In this document: piece after piece, positions 19,068-29,529 of the stretch
Layout: every line of letters begins with the position of its first letter
Position numbering within the stretch: position 1 is the first letter of the stretch
From: Saccharomyces uvarum
Taxonomy: Eukaryota > Ascomycota > Saccharomycetes > Saccharomycetales > Saccharomycetaceae
Direction: 5' to 3'
DNA: 64,000 nucleotides
Assembly: GCA_947243795.1 (NCBI GenBank)
Contig: OX365932.1
Span: 186,001 to 250,000 of the forward strand
The notes under the pieces: model-generated
The model's input: only the letters and a program-made list of their open reading frames with translations
Database searches by the model: none
What the model was told of the DNA's origin: nothing
Translations under genes and position numbers: made by a program

Positions 19068-19898
19068 CTATGGCTTAGGAATCTTTAAGCTCTTTGAGAT
19101 CATACCACACCCATGAACAAAGAATACCAAAACAATTGGGTGGAACTCCAATAACTGATCTTCTCTGAAAATACCGAATGGAATGTTGTCAAAAATCCAC
19201 CCGTTTCTAACAAAATACGCCATACCCAAAACCAAAGCCAAAGTGGTTGGCATTGGTAACCCTTCAAAGTATTTGGACTTACCAGTAGAAGAATCCTTAG
19301 GCAACTGGGCGACGGTGACGTTAAATCTTGCTAGTCTTGCCAAACCACAAAGAACGAAGAATGACAAAACCACGACATCAAGCGTGGTTTGGAAACCAAT
19401 GGCGAACGCAATAGAGGCTGGAGCCACACCAAAGGAGACTAAATCGGCCAATGAGTCAAGTTCTTGACCCATCAGCGACGATCTGTTTCTTAGACGTGCC
19501 ACTCTCCCGTCAAGGAAGTCGAAACACATACCTAGTAAGATAAAAAAATGGGCGCGTTGAACGTAATGAGGTTTGCCTGTAAGTGTGAATCTCAAACAAC
19601 TCACAATCGAGTAAAACCCAGAGAACCCGTTCAGCATAGTAATATAATCTGCCATATGTAAATTCCTCATCATGCTGAAATGATGTTCGTCACTTGTAAA
19701 CTTTTGTATATCGGTAGCATTTGGCGGAGCCAACGGAGCTGTGTTTATGGAAAATATACTCGAAGCCCTTCTGCTTAATGTACCACTAAACTCGTCAGAG
19801 GAATACCCCTCATTGACGTTGTCACGTTCATCTATGATGACATCTGTTTCTGTGTGTGGGAATTCTTGAGGTGCGAAATCTTCGTCTGACTCAACCAT
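19068..19898 (-). CDS. CHO1: Cho1, phosphatidylserine synthase
   Basis: A 276-residue integral membrane enzyme that makes phosphatidylserine from CDP-diacylglycerol and serine, the first committed step of the CDP-DAG route to PE and PC. The CDP-alcohol phosphatidyltransferase motif DGxxARx8Gx3Dx3D is complete at 130-152 (DGRVARL...GQELDSLAD). Several hydrophobic segments surround and follow it. RRASS at 43-47 is a PKA-type phosphorylation site, known to tune the yeast enzyme. The start at 19898 gives the same length as S. cerevisiae. A UAS-INO element lies upstream. Confidence 0.97.
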   Translation of the reverse strand: MVESDEDFAPQEFPHTETDVIIDERDNVNEGYSSDEFSGTLSRRASSIFSINTAPLAPPNATDIQKFTSDEHHFSMMRNLHMADYITMLNGFSGFYSIVSCLRFTLTGKPHYVQRAHFFILLGMCFDFLDGRVARLRNRSSLMGQELDSLADLVSFGVAPASIAFAIGFQTTLDVVVLSFFVLCGLARLARFNVTVAQLPKDSSTGKSKYFEGLPMPTTLALVLGMAYFVRNGWIFDNIPFGIFREDQLLEFHPIVLVFFVHGCGMISKSLKIPKP

Positions 19899-20367
19899 AT
19901 TTAGAATCTGTAGTTTTATCTTGAGGTTGTCTATTGGTCGAATTAAATGTACAATAAAAAGAACAATCACCCACAAATCGAAAAACACTTCGGACCCTTC
20001 CTTCCTTATTTATAACGTTTCCTTTAAAAATGCGGATCTTTCCTTTGAGATGGCCATGTGAAAGCTCAAAGACGTGAGGGTGTCGTGTACGTGAAAAGTG
20101 ACTTTTATAATGTTATAGCAATGTCTCAAAGGCTTTGGTACAAGACCCGGGTATATATTGGGAGTGGGCGTAACAGTCCTGTTCTATAATGGTGCTAATT
20201 GATATATATATCTCGTAACAAATATGTGCGTACATATACATACAGCTCTATATATACATATACTTACATGTAAACTTTGGTGTTAGTTTTTATTGGACTT
20301 ACACTGAAAAAAAAACTCAAGAACATCTTCACTTTTGAATATGCAAACGCGAGCTCTATCATCTTGT
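19899..20367. promoter_or_regulatory. CHO1 promoter and GAL83 3' region
   Basis: This 469-base interval holds the CHO1 promoter, with a UAS-INO listed separately, and then the AT-rich GAL83 3' end with TATA repeats at about 20200-20270. Nothing else is recognisable. Confidence 0.55.
20055..20064 (+). promoter_or_regulatory. UAS-INO (Ino2/Ino4 site) of CHO1
   Basis: CATGTGAAAG matches the inositol/choline-responsive element CATRTGAAAT at nine of ten positions, 157 bases upstream of the CHO1 ATG. CHO1 is a known Ino2-Ino4/Opi1 target, so the site is probably functional. Confidence 0.75.
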
Positions 20368-21639
20368 CTACTGTAGCGGTGTGTACAGTATTTGGGTCAC
20401 GTATTTTTGTTTGTACCGAACAATGGACGCGACGCATAATGTGTTATGCTTAATACTGCTAGTCGCCAGATGGTTCAATATAACGTGATTGGGGATAGGA
20501 AGGGCGCCGGAGGTGTTTTCGTTATTATCGGTTTGCGCATTTGAATAATTGTTCAAAATGACGTTTTCTAGGTGAGGTGGCAGCTGTGGAGGAGTCAACC
20601 AAGCCATATTTTGATGGTTATTTTGCTGCTGATCAAGCGTCAAATAATATTGCTCCATTACATTCGGGTCAGTAAACACTGCAGGTATATCTTGGGTGTA
20701 TTCTAAATCAGGTTTTGATGGAGTTTCATCGTGGAAACGGGTGTACCCATCACCCATGTCATCCGGTTCCTTTTCTATCTCCAATGCGATCCTTGACCGA
20801 GCGCTCATCGGTCTCTTGGCAGACTGACTATCATCTGCATGGTTTGATTTATTATCCGACGCTAGTTGCTGAGGTTCATTACTCCAGTCAGGTGGTGCAG
20901 TTACTTCCATATAATTGACAAAATTACCCATTTGGTCAGTTGCAGTGGGCAAATAATCACTAAATCTTAGTTCATTGTCAACAATAAATCTGAAACGATG
21001 GGTACCTGGAGGTAATTGCAGTTTGACGTGCATGAGCCCCGGCTGTCCAGGCACTGGTACCAGCCCGATCATTTTCCTCCATCCAGTGAATGAACCGGTA
21101 ACATACACCTTACTACCCCCCTGTTGCCAAGTGATATCAATTGGAAGCATCATAGCTCTTATTTTTTTGTTCGCCACACTTCCCTGCGGTTGATCTTGCT
21201 GCTGTTGAGGTGATTGATTCTGGGGCACGTCTGCCTGCTGAGCCGATTGATAATCCATATTTTGCAGGGTATTTGCTGTCATATCTGCGTCACGACCATC
21301 GCCTTCATTGCTGTCGATACTACTCGAACTGCTACCGCCGATGTTGTCGTCATCTGAATCGAAAGTTTCCCCAAACCCGTTTTCTGCGTGGTTTGAATAC
21401 GGTGGTATTTCGTCGTCATTGTCATCATTAAAAATTAAACTCGATTTATGTCTAAGAGGAGGTTGAGGTTCTAATTCGTTTGGGTTGTCAACATTCATTT
21501 GAGAAAAGGTGTACGCTAGGGCGGCCTCGTTGTTTGGATTTGCGCTTGAGCTACTTCCCTCGTTCTTATTGGAGTTGCTGGCTGCGTCACTTACATCTAA
21601 CATAGACGCATCCTTATTTTCAGAGTTGTCGCCAGCCAT
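20368..21639 (-). CDS. GAL83: Gal83, beta subunit of the Snf1 (AMPK) kinase complex
   Basis: A 423-residue protein (S. cerevisiae 417). The N-terminal 150 residues are low-complexity, Ser/Asn/Gln-rich, and carry the localisation region. The glycogen-binding domain (CBM48) lies at about 163-245, with DITWQQGGSKVYVTGSF and the aromatic GW/W residues. The conserved C-terminal ASC domain that binds Snf1 and Snf4 ends ASIVRYKQKYVTQILYTPLQ. Gal83 directs Snf1 to the nucleus on glucose limitation and so works upstream of Mig-family repressors such as the neighbouring MIG3. Sip2 is its paralog. Confidence 0.97.
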   Translation of the reverse strand: MAGDNSENKDASMLDVSDAASNSNKNEGSSSSANPNNEAALAYTFSQMNVDNPNELEPQPPLRHKSSLIFNDDNDDEIPPYSNHAENGFGETFDSDDDNIGGSSSSSIDSNEGDGRDADMTANTLQNMDYQSAQQADVPQNQSPQQQQDQPQGSVANKKIRAMMLPIDITWQQGGSKVYVTGSFTGWRKMIGLVPVPGQPGLMHVKLQLPPGTHRFRFIVDNELRFSDYLPTATDQMGNFVNYMEVTAPPDWSNEPQQLASDNKSNHADDSQSAKRPMSARSRIALEIEKEPDDMGDGYTRFHDETPSKPDLEYTQDIPAVFTDPNVMEQYYLTLDQQQNNHQNMAWLTPPQLPPHLENVILNNYSNAQTDNNENTSGALPIPNHVILNHLATSSIKHNTLCVASIVRYKQKYVTQILYTPLQ

Positions 21640-22093
21640 ATTCTAGTTAAGCTGATGTTGTTATTCGCGTAGAAAATATAATCGACAAATACTGGTATAG
21701 TAGCTCTTGCCTGCCTATGGCTCACTTGTAATTACAGTACTGATTGAATGCCAAGTGAGTGTTATGTTATTGTCTGCTTTGCAAGCTTTTTTCGTGAGCT
21801 CTTCCAAAGGGGAGCAAATTTGGTCGCCCAAGAATAAAAATGAATGCAAAAAAAATAACGTGATTGAAGTTTCATGGCAAGATACAAAATACAAAGAAAG
21901 GAAGGGACTGAGCCGTCATAAGATGGAGGTTTGTGTACCGTGGTAGATTCTTATTAAGTGTGCTATTCGTTTTACTTTTTTTTTCAAACTTCTCCTTAGG
22001 CTGCTCTACGTTGCCATCGAAAAAAGATAACGTCCACGTTTTCAAAGACTATTATTGTCATTACCGTTGTTTTTATTATTTATTATTTATTAT
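21640..22093. other. GAL83 promoter and MIG3 3' region
   Basis: A 454-base region between the GAL83 start and the MIG3 stop. It is mostly AT-rich, with a TTATTTAT repeat close to the MIG3 stop at about 22072-22095. I see no named regulatory site and no credible gene. Confidence 0.5.
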
Positions 22094-23302
22094 TTAGTGA
22101 TAGTAGGTAGGTGCATTATTTTTGAAGGTGTCGATTTGCTGCAACATGCTCCCTATGGGCGGCAACGATATTTTAGGGATTGGAGTTGGTTCTCTTGATT
22201 CAGACTTGGAGGCTATATTGTCCTCATCATCTCCGGATATATGAAATTCCGCTCTTGTATGTAACCTTCCTCTGGAGATCGTCCTCGCTGTGTGCATGTA
22301 ACCACTCCTGTAAGCGTCGTGTGCTGCCAGGGGCTTGTCTAGAAATAGACCCATGCCCATATGCTTGGCCGTGGCGTCGTTGTTTACAGCAGAGGTGAAG
22401 GAAGTTAAACTGTTCGAGGTGGATATGGGTCTTGCAATTTCGATATCCTCTGCGCTCATGGCCGGTGTTACTTTTTGCAGAGGGCACAATGCTGTTGATA
22501 ATGGTCTAGCAAGTTTCTTCGAAGGCAGCGAGGTTTGCGAAAGCAGCGAGGTACTCGATTGATCTTTAGAACTGGCTACCGAATCGAGACCACTCATGGA
22601 GGTCAAGTTCATCCGAGATTTCGAAAATACGGAGGACCCCGAAGATAGCTCACTTAACGCTAAAGAGCTGCTAGATGAATCCATATACGGGATGGTTGCA
22701 GAGCTGTTAGAACTCCCATTGTTCAGGTATTGAAGTGAAGCGGTCGAAGGGTACATCGATACAATAGAGGTCATAGAAGCGCTGGAGTGGTTGTTCGGAA
22801 TCGGATGGCCTGGAATCAGATGGGTGCTTGTTTGAATGCCTACTACTGGGATCAGAGTCCCTGGTAGTTGTGTTTTCACGAGACCGCAACCATTTTTGAT
22901 CGTTCGTATATTCAAATTAGTGGAATCCTGAGCAACAGAAACAAGAATAGGTGGTGCTTCAAAGTGGCCCGTGCTAGTGCCCAAAGTGCCAGTGGTGTCA
23001 TTAAAAGTCGTAGAAGCGGAGGCCGTAGTGTCCGCAGCAGCCCTTTGTGAACTTTTAGATTTCGGCTTGCGTGGCCGCCCTTGAGCAGTCCTTGTATGCG
23101 TCTTCAAATGTCTCTTCAGTTCATCGCTTCGACTAAAGCTCTTCGGGCAGCCCCGGAAGGAGCATTTGTGCGGTTTCTCACCTGTATGTGTTCTCACGTG
23201 CCTCTTCTTATGTTCTAGTCTATGGAACCCTCGGAAGCAGAACTCGCACTTGAAGGGCCTTCGGTCATTATCAGGAGGGAAGCCGCCTTGCACGGAGTTC
23301 AT
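22094..23302 (-). CDS. MIG3: Mig3, C2H2 zinc-finger transcriptional repressor
   Basis: A 402-residue protein (S. cerevisiae about 394). Two C2H2 fingers open it: C19/C22/H35/H39 and C47/C52/H65/H69, with the TGEKPH linker and RSDELKRH, the Mig-family recognition helix for GC boxes. The rest is Ser/Thr-rich and poorly conserved, with a short conserved C-terminal piece ([14 protein letters not shown]). It represses glucose-repressed genes with Mig1/Mig2 and is linked to the Snf1 and genotoxic-stress responses. Outside the fingers it differs from remembered S. cerevisiae Mig3 far more than neighbouring proteins do. The promoter carries four Rgt1-type boxes. Confidence 0.93.
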   Translation of the reverse strand: MNSVQGGFPPDNDRRPFKCEFCFRGFHRLEHKKRHVRTHTGEKPHKCSFRGCPKSFSRSDELKRHLKTHTRTAQGRPRKPKSKSSQRAAADTTASASTTFNDTTGTLGTSTGHFEAPPILVSVAQDSTNLNIRTIKNGCGLVKTQLPGTLIPVVGIQTSTHLIPGHPIPNNHSSASMTSIVSMYPSTASLQYLNNGSSNSSATIPYMDSSSSSLALSELSSGSSVFSKSRMNLTSMSGLDSVASSKDQSSTSLLSQTSLPSKKLARPLSTALCPLQKVTPAMSAEDIEIARPISTSNSLTSFTSAVNNDATAKHMGMGLFLDKPLAAHDAYRSGYMHTARTISRGRLHTRAEFHISGDDEDNIASKSESREPTPIPKISLPPIGSMLQQIDTFKNNAPTYYH

Positions 23303-24023
23303 ATTCGGAGTTTAAAGATAAAAGGCGTACCGATCTATAAGCTAGGCAGATTAACAAAAGAGAGAGAAAGGATCTTTGAAGTGTCTGTGAAACCCATCGC
23401 CAAAAACGGCTGGTATTTAAATATTATTCACCAGAACGGGAAAAATGGTCAAAATCACAAGGAAGACTGGACCTGCTTTGCTTGTCAAAATTTTCTTAAT
23501 AGGAAACACCATGAACTTTGTTAAAGTAATCTATACCCCTGCGGAAAAACTAGTGGGGATTCTTGGCGGGGTCTCCGAGAAATGTCTGCTACGGCATATT
23601 CTGGGCACGTTTTTCCGAGCGCACGCCGCCGTTTCAGCAACTGCCGTGGGAAGGTTTTTCCGAAGACATTTTAGTTTTTCCGAGGCCATCTCTTTTCCTT
23701 TCTCCAGTTCTGTTTAGCATTTATGTAACCTGAATTAGTTTCTCGAAGTATTCAAGTGGGCTACATCATGCATAATTACAGGCAGCTGCACGGTCAACAG
23801 GGGCCCCTGAACAAATCTGGCAGTGCCTTTCTTAAACGAACCATTAAAACTTTGCACAATCCGGATCTTAAAAAAAGGAAGGATAACAGCGGAAAGAATA
23901 ATGTTTAGGTGCAACAATGGTTTCAAAAATATTTTCTTTGAATAAAACATGATTTTTTCTATTAACACAGGTACGTACCACAAAAAGTATACTAAAACTA
24001 TTCTAGGCAATGCTATATCGAGA
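23303..24023. promoter_or_regulatory. MIG3 promoter and SMB1 3' region
   Basis: A 721-base interval. The MIG3-proximal half contains four GTTTTTCCG boxes (23542-23683) and GGGG-core boxes at about 23554-23561 and 23568-23571. The SMB1-proximal half is the 3' region and looks featureless. Short open frames here overlap MIG3 or SMB1 and are not convincing. Confidence 0.6.
23542..23683. promoter_or_regulatory. Cluster of four Rgt1-type CGGANNA boxes upstream of MIG3
   Basis: GTTTTTCCG occurs at 23609-23617, 23654-23662 and 23674-23682 on the plus strand and inverted (CGGAAAAAC) at 23542-23550. Each contains CGGAAAA, fitting the Rgt1 consensus CGGANNA. Rgt1 represses HXT genes and related targets through several such sites when glucose is low. 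The cluster is 240-380 bases upstream of the MIG3 ATG, which suggests glucose induction of MIG3 through Snf3/Rgt2-Rgt1. Confidence 0.65.
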
Positions 24024-24623
24024 TTATCTTCTTTTAAAGCCTGGTGGAGGCTGAAACTTTCTTGTTTGGGGAGGCGCTTCATTGTTGAACCTAGATCTAT
24101 TTGTATTAACACTATCGCTGTGACCACCGCTACTGTTGTACCTGCTCGACGAAGGTTGTGCTATTTCTCTATCAGTGTTATTGCTATGCTTAGCACTCGC
24201 CGCATTCGGCTTGGTGATCTTCCCTGGCTTCTTTTCTTTATCCTTCCTCTGCTTAGTCTGCTTTTGCGCTTGCTTGTTTTCCTTTTGGTCTCTCACCAAT
24301 CTTTCCTTTTTAGATAGCAGCGGCTTATCCTCTACCACCGTAGATAGAATCTGTTCCCCTCTTAAAATGGTCAGACCCAATACTCTTTTTTCTACTTTGA
24401 TATTCAAGGAGGCACCGTCTTTAGAGTCCTTCTTCGGTCTCAACTTGTCCAGTTGAGTCCTGGGTACTCGTTCCTCTATACAGTCACTCAGCACCAAATT
24501 CATGTGTTTATCAAACGCCAACAACTGCCCGATATATACTCGGCCATCTTGGGTAAGAACCCTCAATTTATAATCGATCAGGTTCGCTAGTCGACTACCG
24601 TGTGCTACCTGTGTTTTACTCAT
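24024..24623 (-). CDS. SMB1: SmB, core Sm protein of spliceosomal snRNPs
   Basis: A 199-residue Sm protein (S. cerevisiae 196). Sm1 lies near 12-55, with LRVLTQDGRVYIGQLLAFDKHMN and the DxxMN signature. Sm2 near 82-95 holds LGLTILRGEQI (the IRG-type motif). The C-terminal tail is basic and ends PPPGFKRR, a typical SmB/B' tail. It is part of the heptameric ring on U1, U2, U4 and U5 snRNAs. It is divergently transcribed from CHZ1. Confidence 0.96.
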   Translation of the reverse strand: MSKTQVAHGSRLANLIDYKLRVLTQDGRVYIGQLLAFDKHMNLVLSDCIEERVPRTQLDKLRPKKDSKDGASLNIKVEKRVLGLTILRGEQILSTVVEDKPLLSKKERLVRDQKENKQAQKQTKQRKDKEKKPGKITKPNAASAKHSNNTDREIAQPSSSRYNSSGGHSDSVNTNRSRFNNEAPPQTRKFQPPPGFKRR

Positions 24624-24879
24624 CTATTTTGAATTGCTAGGGATCTGTGCTGTGGTTCTTCCTGTTACTCCTCTAGTTTGTTCCACTTATCTATTTATTC
24701 TTACTAGTATAACCTGGTTTAAAATTCGTTTTTATTTTTCAAATTTCAATGTTAAATTTTTTCCCACAATAACCGTGGGGGGAAAACTAAGAAATTAAGA
24801 AGTAAGAAAGCTTAGTACGTAATTGGTAATGCCAACTAAACAAGTAGCGTTAGTTGAGGTGGAATCACACAGAGAAATA
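24624..24879. promoter_or_regulatory. SMB1-CHZ1 divergent promoter
   Basis: A 256-base shared promoter. It has an imperfect inverted repeat at about 24757-24786, with TTTTCCCAC and GTGGGGGGAAAA around a 7-base spacer. No standard factor site is obvious. Confidence 0.4.
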
Positions 24880-25332
24880 ATGGCCGAAGAAGCGAACGAT
24901 AAGCGTCCATTAGCAGGACAAAAGGAATCCATTGACACTAAGCCTGGAAATGCGGTAGAGCCTAAACCCAAAAGAAGAAGAAGAAGAAACTACGACGATT
25001 ACGATGCTGAGGTGGCCAAAGAAGAAACCAAGACAAAGGGCGGGTCGGAAAAGAGCGAAGGCAAGACTACTGCGGAGGACTCAGAGTCGGACATGGACGA
25101 CGCCAAATTAGACGCTTTGATGGGAAATGAAGTGGAAGAAGAAGAGGACGACCTAGCTGAAATCGATACCTCCAATATCATTACATCTGGAAGAAGAACC
25201 CGCGGCAAGGTAATTGATTACAAGAAGACTGCGGATGAATTAGACAAGAATGAAGCTACTGTAAAGTCTACTAATGAAGCAGGAAAGGATGACGAAGAAG
25301 ATGACGAGGATGATGACTTTAAGGAGCAATGA
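24880..25332 (+). CDS. CHZ1: Chz1, histone chaperone for Htz1-H2B
   Basis: A 150-residue highly charged protein (S. cerevisiae 153). It has a basic patch PKPKRRRRRNYDDY at about 27-40, acidic runs, and the conserved CHZ motif around EIDTSNIITSGRRTRGKVIDYKK (given only by its position, about 93-115). It delivers Htz1-H2B dimers to the SWR1 complex. I chose the ATG at 24880 (MAEEANDKR), which aligns with the S. cerevisiae start MSDEAKEKR. An in-frame ATG at 24829 would add 17 residues. Confidence 0.93.
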   Translation: MAEEANDKRPLAGQKESIDTKPGNAVEPKPKRRRRRNYDDYDAEVAKEETKTKGGSEKSEGKTTAEDSESDMDDAKLDALMGNEVEEEEDDLAEIDTSNIITSGRRTRGKVIDYKKTADELDKNEATVKSTNEAGKDDEEDDEDDDFKEQ

Positions 25333-25543
25333 GGGAAAAATCATTTAATGTCGTCTTTTAGTTTCAAAGTCTGTTCAATTCAATTTCTTATATGCGTTCT
25401 ATATGTACATAAGGTATATGTTAACAGAAAAATTGTAAAAATATTATAACGAAAGCAAAAGACAAAGAGACCAAAAATAAAGGAGGGGGAGGGGGAGAGG
25501 GGGTCAAGCACGTCTACGTACAAGTGTAACTGCAAAAGATGTT

Positions 25544-26215
25544 TTAACAACAGTTATTCCCGCTGTTCTTCTTGTTTTCGTTTGGAGTTGGTGTCAGACT
25601 GATTGTTGGACCGTTTGGAGCAGACGCACCATTGGCATTTCCGGTGACACCAGAATCTGCGAGATCCATTTGGTGCTTACTGACCTTTTGGTAAATAGTG
25701 TTAATCAGCTCTTCAAAGGCCTTATCCACATTCTCACTGTTCAAAGCACTTGTTTCTGTAAATAATAATTGGTTTTCTTGAGCAAAAGTCTTGGACTCTT
25801 CTGTGGGTACAGCACGTAAATGGGCCAAATCAGACTTGTTCCCAATGAGACCTACCGCAACGTTGTCGTCTGCGTTTTCCCTTAGTTCCGATAACCAATG
25901 GTTACAGTTCTCATATGAGCTTGATTTACTGATATCGTATACGATCAAGGCACCGACGGCCCCTCTATAATAAGCAGAAGTAATGGCTCTGTAACGTTCC
26001 TGGCCCGCAGTATCCCAAATCTGTGCCTTGATCCTCTTGCCGTCAATCTCCAGAGTCCTGGTGGCAAACTCGACCCCAATGGTGGACTTGGAATCCATAT
26101 TGAATTCGTTCTTCGTAAATCTTGACAATAGATTGGATTTCCCCACTCCAGAATCACCAATCAGCACAATTTTAAATAATAAGTCGTAATCATATCCATA
26201 GTCCTCGCTGCTCAT
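25544..26215 (-). CDS. YPT31: Ypt31, Rab11-type GTPase of the late Golgi
   Basis: A 223-residue Rab GTPase, the same length as S. cerevisiae Ypt31. Motifs are P-loop GDSGVGKS (20-27), switch II WDTAGQE (67-73), NKSD (126-129), ETSAL, and the C-terminal double cysteine for geranylgeranylation. With its paralog Ypt32 it drives vesicle exit from the trans-Golgi and recycling from endosomes. The sequence is nearly identical to the S. cerevisiae protein, in contrast to neighbours such as MIG3 and FIR1. The start at 26215 gives [11 protein letters not shown]. Confidence 0.97.
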   Translation of the reverse strand: MSSEDYGYDYDLLFKIVLIGDSGVGKSNLLSRFTKNEFNMDSKSTIGVEFATRTLEIDGKRIKAQIWDTAGQERYRAITSAYYRGAVGALIVYDISKSSSYENCNHWLSELRENADDNVAVGLIGNKSDLAHLRAVPTEESKTFAQENQLLFTETSALNSENVDKAFEELINTIYQKVSKHQMDLADSGVTGNANGASAPNGPTISLTPTPNENKKNSGNNCC

Positions 26216-26536
26216 TGTTCTAGTTCCCAAACGCCGTCAAACTCCCTTTACCAGTTTGGCCAAAGCGTTTGATAGCAAAGGCAAAAATTGTTATTCAGTT
26301 CTCTCTTGAAAAGTTTCGAGTTTCCCTCTCTCTCTAATTTGGCACCCGAACACCACAGCGGTCAGTGTTATTCCGTATTAGAAAAAAGTAAACAAACAAC
26401 AAACGAGCTCAAACATAGTAAGAACATCAGAATAATTGGCGCTTGCAGAGAACGTAACTAGCTACACACAATAGGATACGACTGACTAGTGCAATCGCCT
26501 GGCCCTACACTAAACTGTCACTTTTTTTTTGCCATC
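26216..26536. promoter_or_regulatory. YPT31-FIR1 divergent promoter
   Basis: A 321-base region with CT-rich and A-rich tracts. I see no recognised regulatory site. An in-frame GTG upstream of FIR1 is not taken as a start. Confidence 0.4.
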
Positions 26537-29137
26537 ATGTGCTTGCCTGTTACACCGGTTAAGAGCAAAGTCCACAGTGCATTATCGATGGAACAGGAGA
26601 TGGACCACAATCTAAGCCGTGATATACCGTACCCGCTTGAGAATGAACTTGCCAATCCTCAATTTAATGATACAGAATTTACTGCCGTACCGCGACAGGG
26701 TTGTAACAAGAATAAGAAACCCAATGACCATCTACAATCTCAAGTTCGATTTTCAATCCCAGATCCCAATGAGTTATCGCAAAATTCTCCATTGAAAATT
26801 GTCTACCCGAAGAGTGCAGATGACATTCAAAGAGAAATATCTACCGCATCATTGCTCATGAACAGTCACGGCCATTTGGTTGACATGCGTTCTAAAATAC
26901 TGGTTGATGTTCCGGAGGAAGTCTGGAAATTTCATAATAATAGAAAAGTGAGAAGTGAAAACTCTCATCACAGGACTCGTTCGGATGCTAAATCCTATGC
27001 AAATAGTAACTTGAAATCTCCAAGACATTCGAGGTCGAAATCGTTACAGTCAATTATAGTGGATACAATGAATACATACCGCACGGGCGATGCCGACACC
27101 ACTTCCAACGAAAATATTAGTAACGTTAGCCAAGTATCTCCCTTAAACATATCCTTCGACAAACCTCCTCCATTAACGCCCCAAAAGAATTTGTATCTTA
27201 CACCTGAATCTCCATTGAATAAATATCGTTTACCGGTCCCGTTAGAAATATCGCTACCGCCATACTTATCTCCACAAAACAAGAATAAACAGAGAAACAG
27301 TTTAGTGTACGATGGAGATGGATACAGTCAATTTCGCGAGTGTAACACGTCATCATCCACAGAGTCTTCTTCAGAACAACCATCATCGTCGTATTCAGAT
27401 GAAAATAACTCTATTCCGTATGCGCATCATGACATATCCTTTGAATTAAACAACGCAGATCCTGACAAATTTCTTGGAATCGATGAAAATGCTAACGTCA
27501 ATCTGAAAATACAAAGAAGAAACCTAAGGAGCCCACATCATATTAAGAAGAAGCCAGATGCCAGGAATGAACGGGAAAGCAACGAGAAAAATAAATCTTT
27601 GAAGATTTTATCGACACCAAATAAACTAATAGATATCCCTGACTTAGATGATATGAAATCTCCACCAAGCGCAGGCTTAAACGGTACTTTGAAATTCTTT
27701 CAACAATTTGAACCTTATGAGGTACCAGCATCTTCATCTGACAACTTTAACCCTAAATCACAGGACAAGCTCGATATGTCATTCAAATTTCCCATTAGTT
27801 CCGCTAACAACAATACTGGCGAAGTGCGTGCAAATAAGGATTTTGCGAGCACGAATAATGAAGATTTCCTGAAAATCGATACTTCGCCTGTGAACCAATC
27901 AATCGAGTCAAGGCGACAGATGCTAATCGATCTACAAAAATCTCCAACAAGTAACGATCCGAGAATGCATAAGCATAGAAGAAGTAGAAGTGTTCATACT
28001 ATTGACGATACTTTTTTAAAATTTGACGCCACGTCTACACCACCAGCCCCAGCCCCAGCCCCAATATCCCCTGTTGAGAATCGTACTCCATACACTTCTC
28101 CTGAAATACCTGAAAGATCACCACTACGATTTACATCATCTCCAAATACATATGACGTTCAATCACCTCAAAACAACTCTTTCCAGCAAGAAATATCAGT
28201 ACCTTCGATTCAAATCATACCAGATGAAACGACTTCAAACACAATAGAACCATCGATTACTGAAAATCCAGAAGAGGAAACTGACCTCAAATCGTTTTCT
28301 ATTGAAGATGCTGACAAATCCATTGCAATTATTAGTGAAACAAAAAAAAATTCAACGGTAGAACCATTCAAACCACTATCTTCATTCAATTCGTTCAATC
28401 ATCCAATGCAAAATAAAAAACTATCCCCTTTAAATCAATCTCTTACAGAACCTGCTGCCCATCCACTACCTCTCAACACTGTATCTCCTCAAAGACAACT
28501 GTCAAATTCAGGTAGTAGTAAATCCTCATCATATAATTCTGAATTTTCGGCTAATACTGGCCTTACGGATACAACATCCCAACCTTCTGTAGCGGCTAAC
28601 AGGGCAATCCTACAACAGAACCTAATAAACCAGAAAAAACCGAAAAATATCGTTGATTTTTGTCTTCCTTCCCAGAAGAACAACTTTTCATTTCCCAGGG
28701 AGAAGGTCACACCTATATCCGAGCGTGTCTTAGAGTTCAACACAATTTATGAGAAAAGAGATGGTAAAATGGTCGAGGTTATCTTGCTAGATGAAGACGA
28801 AGACAGGAGCGTTGAAAAAAATATCAATCCACAACCAAAACTAATTCAAGTTCAAAAAACCAAAAACGAACAGGATAAGAAAAGCCTAACCTATTATAAC
28901 GAAGTTTTAGATATGTGTGAAAAAACAGCAGACGAAGCAAAGAAAATCATCTATCAACTGGTGGACGAAACTGTTAGATACCCAAAAAACAAACATCCAA
29001 AAAAGCAAAATAGATCAAGAATACTTCCCCCATTACCTTTTCCCTTATACGATCAAAACGGGAATTCCTTGAACACTAATAAAAATGAATCAAATATTCA
29101 CGACAACATTCCACGCCAACAAAACAACTTGAGATAA
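26537..29137 (+). CDS. FIR1: Fir1, factor interacting with Ref2 (mRNA 3' processing and cytokinesis checkpoint)
   Basis: An 866-residue, largely disordered protein starting [11 protein letters not shown] at the first in-frame ATG. It is rich in Ser, Pro and Asn, with many SP/TP sites that fit cell-cycle kinase regulation. A proline-alanine repeat lies at about 499-507. A more ordered helical segment is near the C-terminus ([23 protein letters not shown] as a coil, about 786-808). In S. cerevisiae Fir1 binds Ref2 and Pap1 and delays septation until cytokinesis is finished. Identification rests on overall recognition and position between YPT31 and ZRG8. Confidence 0.92.
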   Translation: MCLPVTPVKSKVHSALSMEQEMDHNLSRDIPYPLENELANPQFNDTEFTAVPRQGCNKNKKPNDHLQSQVRFSIPDPNELSQNSPLKIVYPKSADDIQREISTASLLMNSHGHLVDMRSKILVDVPEEVWKFHNNRKVRSENSHHRTRSDAKSYANSNLKSPRHSRSKSLQSIIVDTMNTYRTGDADTTSNENISNVSQVSPLNISFDKPPPLTPQKNLYLTPESPLNKYRLPVPLEISLPPYLSPQNKNKQRNSLVYDGDGYSQFRECNTSSSTESSSEQPSSSYSDENNSIPYAHHDISFELNNADPDKFLGIDENANVNLKIQRRNLRSPHHIKKKPDARNERESNEKNKSLKILSTPNKLIDIPDLDDMKSPPSAGLNGTLKFFQQFEPYEVPASSSDNFNPKSQDKLDMSFKFPISSANNNTGEVRANKDFASTNNEDFLKIDTSPVNQSIESRRQMLIDLQKSPTSNDPRMHKHRRSRSVHTIDDTFLKFDATSTPPAPAPAPISPVENRTPYTSPEIPERSPLRFTSSPNTYDVQSPQNNSFQQEISVPSIQIIPDETTSNTIEPSITENPEEETDLKSFSIEDADKSIAIISETKKNSTVEPFKPLSSFNSFNHPMQNKKLSPLNQSLTEPAAHPLPLNTVSPQRQLSNSGSSKSSSYNSEFSANTGLTDTTSQPSVAANRAILQQNLINQKKPKNIVDFCLPSQKNNFSFPREKVTPISERVLEFNTIYEKRDGKMVEVILLDEDEDRSVEKNINPQPKLIQVQKTKNEQDKKSLTYYNEVLDMCEKTADEAKKIIYQLVDETVRYPKNKHPKKQNRSRILPPLPFPLYDQNGNSLNTNKNESNIHDNIPRQQNNLR

Positions 29138-29529
29138 AAAGGAAAGTTTGGGAGAATGTGTTCTTTTCCAAAAAAATGTTTGGCTGATCACCATTTCACT
29201 ACGGGAGAGCTTCTATGAATGTTGGTTAGCTTTTATTTTGTTTATTTGAGTTTTTCATTGGATTTTTTCATAGGACATTACTATCTTATAAGTCATAGTA
29301 AAAGTAAGAAAAATTTTGTAATTTTTAAAGAGAAACTATATTCAAACACACTTTTCGTAGAAACATTAGTATATATATATATATATGGGTGTGTGTATCT
29401 ACTGGTGATTGTTCTTAGTATATGCAGTTAATTACAAATGCAGACAGTACAATATAAAAGACACTACTTCAATATCAAGATGAAAATGAAAAGTAAGCTA
29501 AAGTGGAGACAATAGATTAGCAAACTAGC
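29138..29529. other. FIR1-ZRG8 convergent 3' region
   Basis: A 392-base AT-rich tail-to-tail region with a TA dinucleotide run at about 29370-29386. A 70-codon open frame here shows no similarity. I see nothing else. Confidence 0.5.

Noticed and set aside
23222-23524. 100-codon plus-strand frame over the MIG3 5' end
   Set aside because: It overlaps the MIG3 zinc fingers in antisense and runs through the promoter; no family is recognised.
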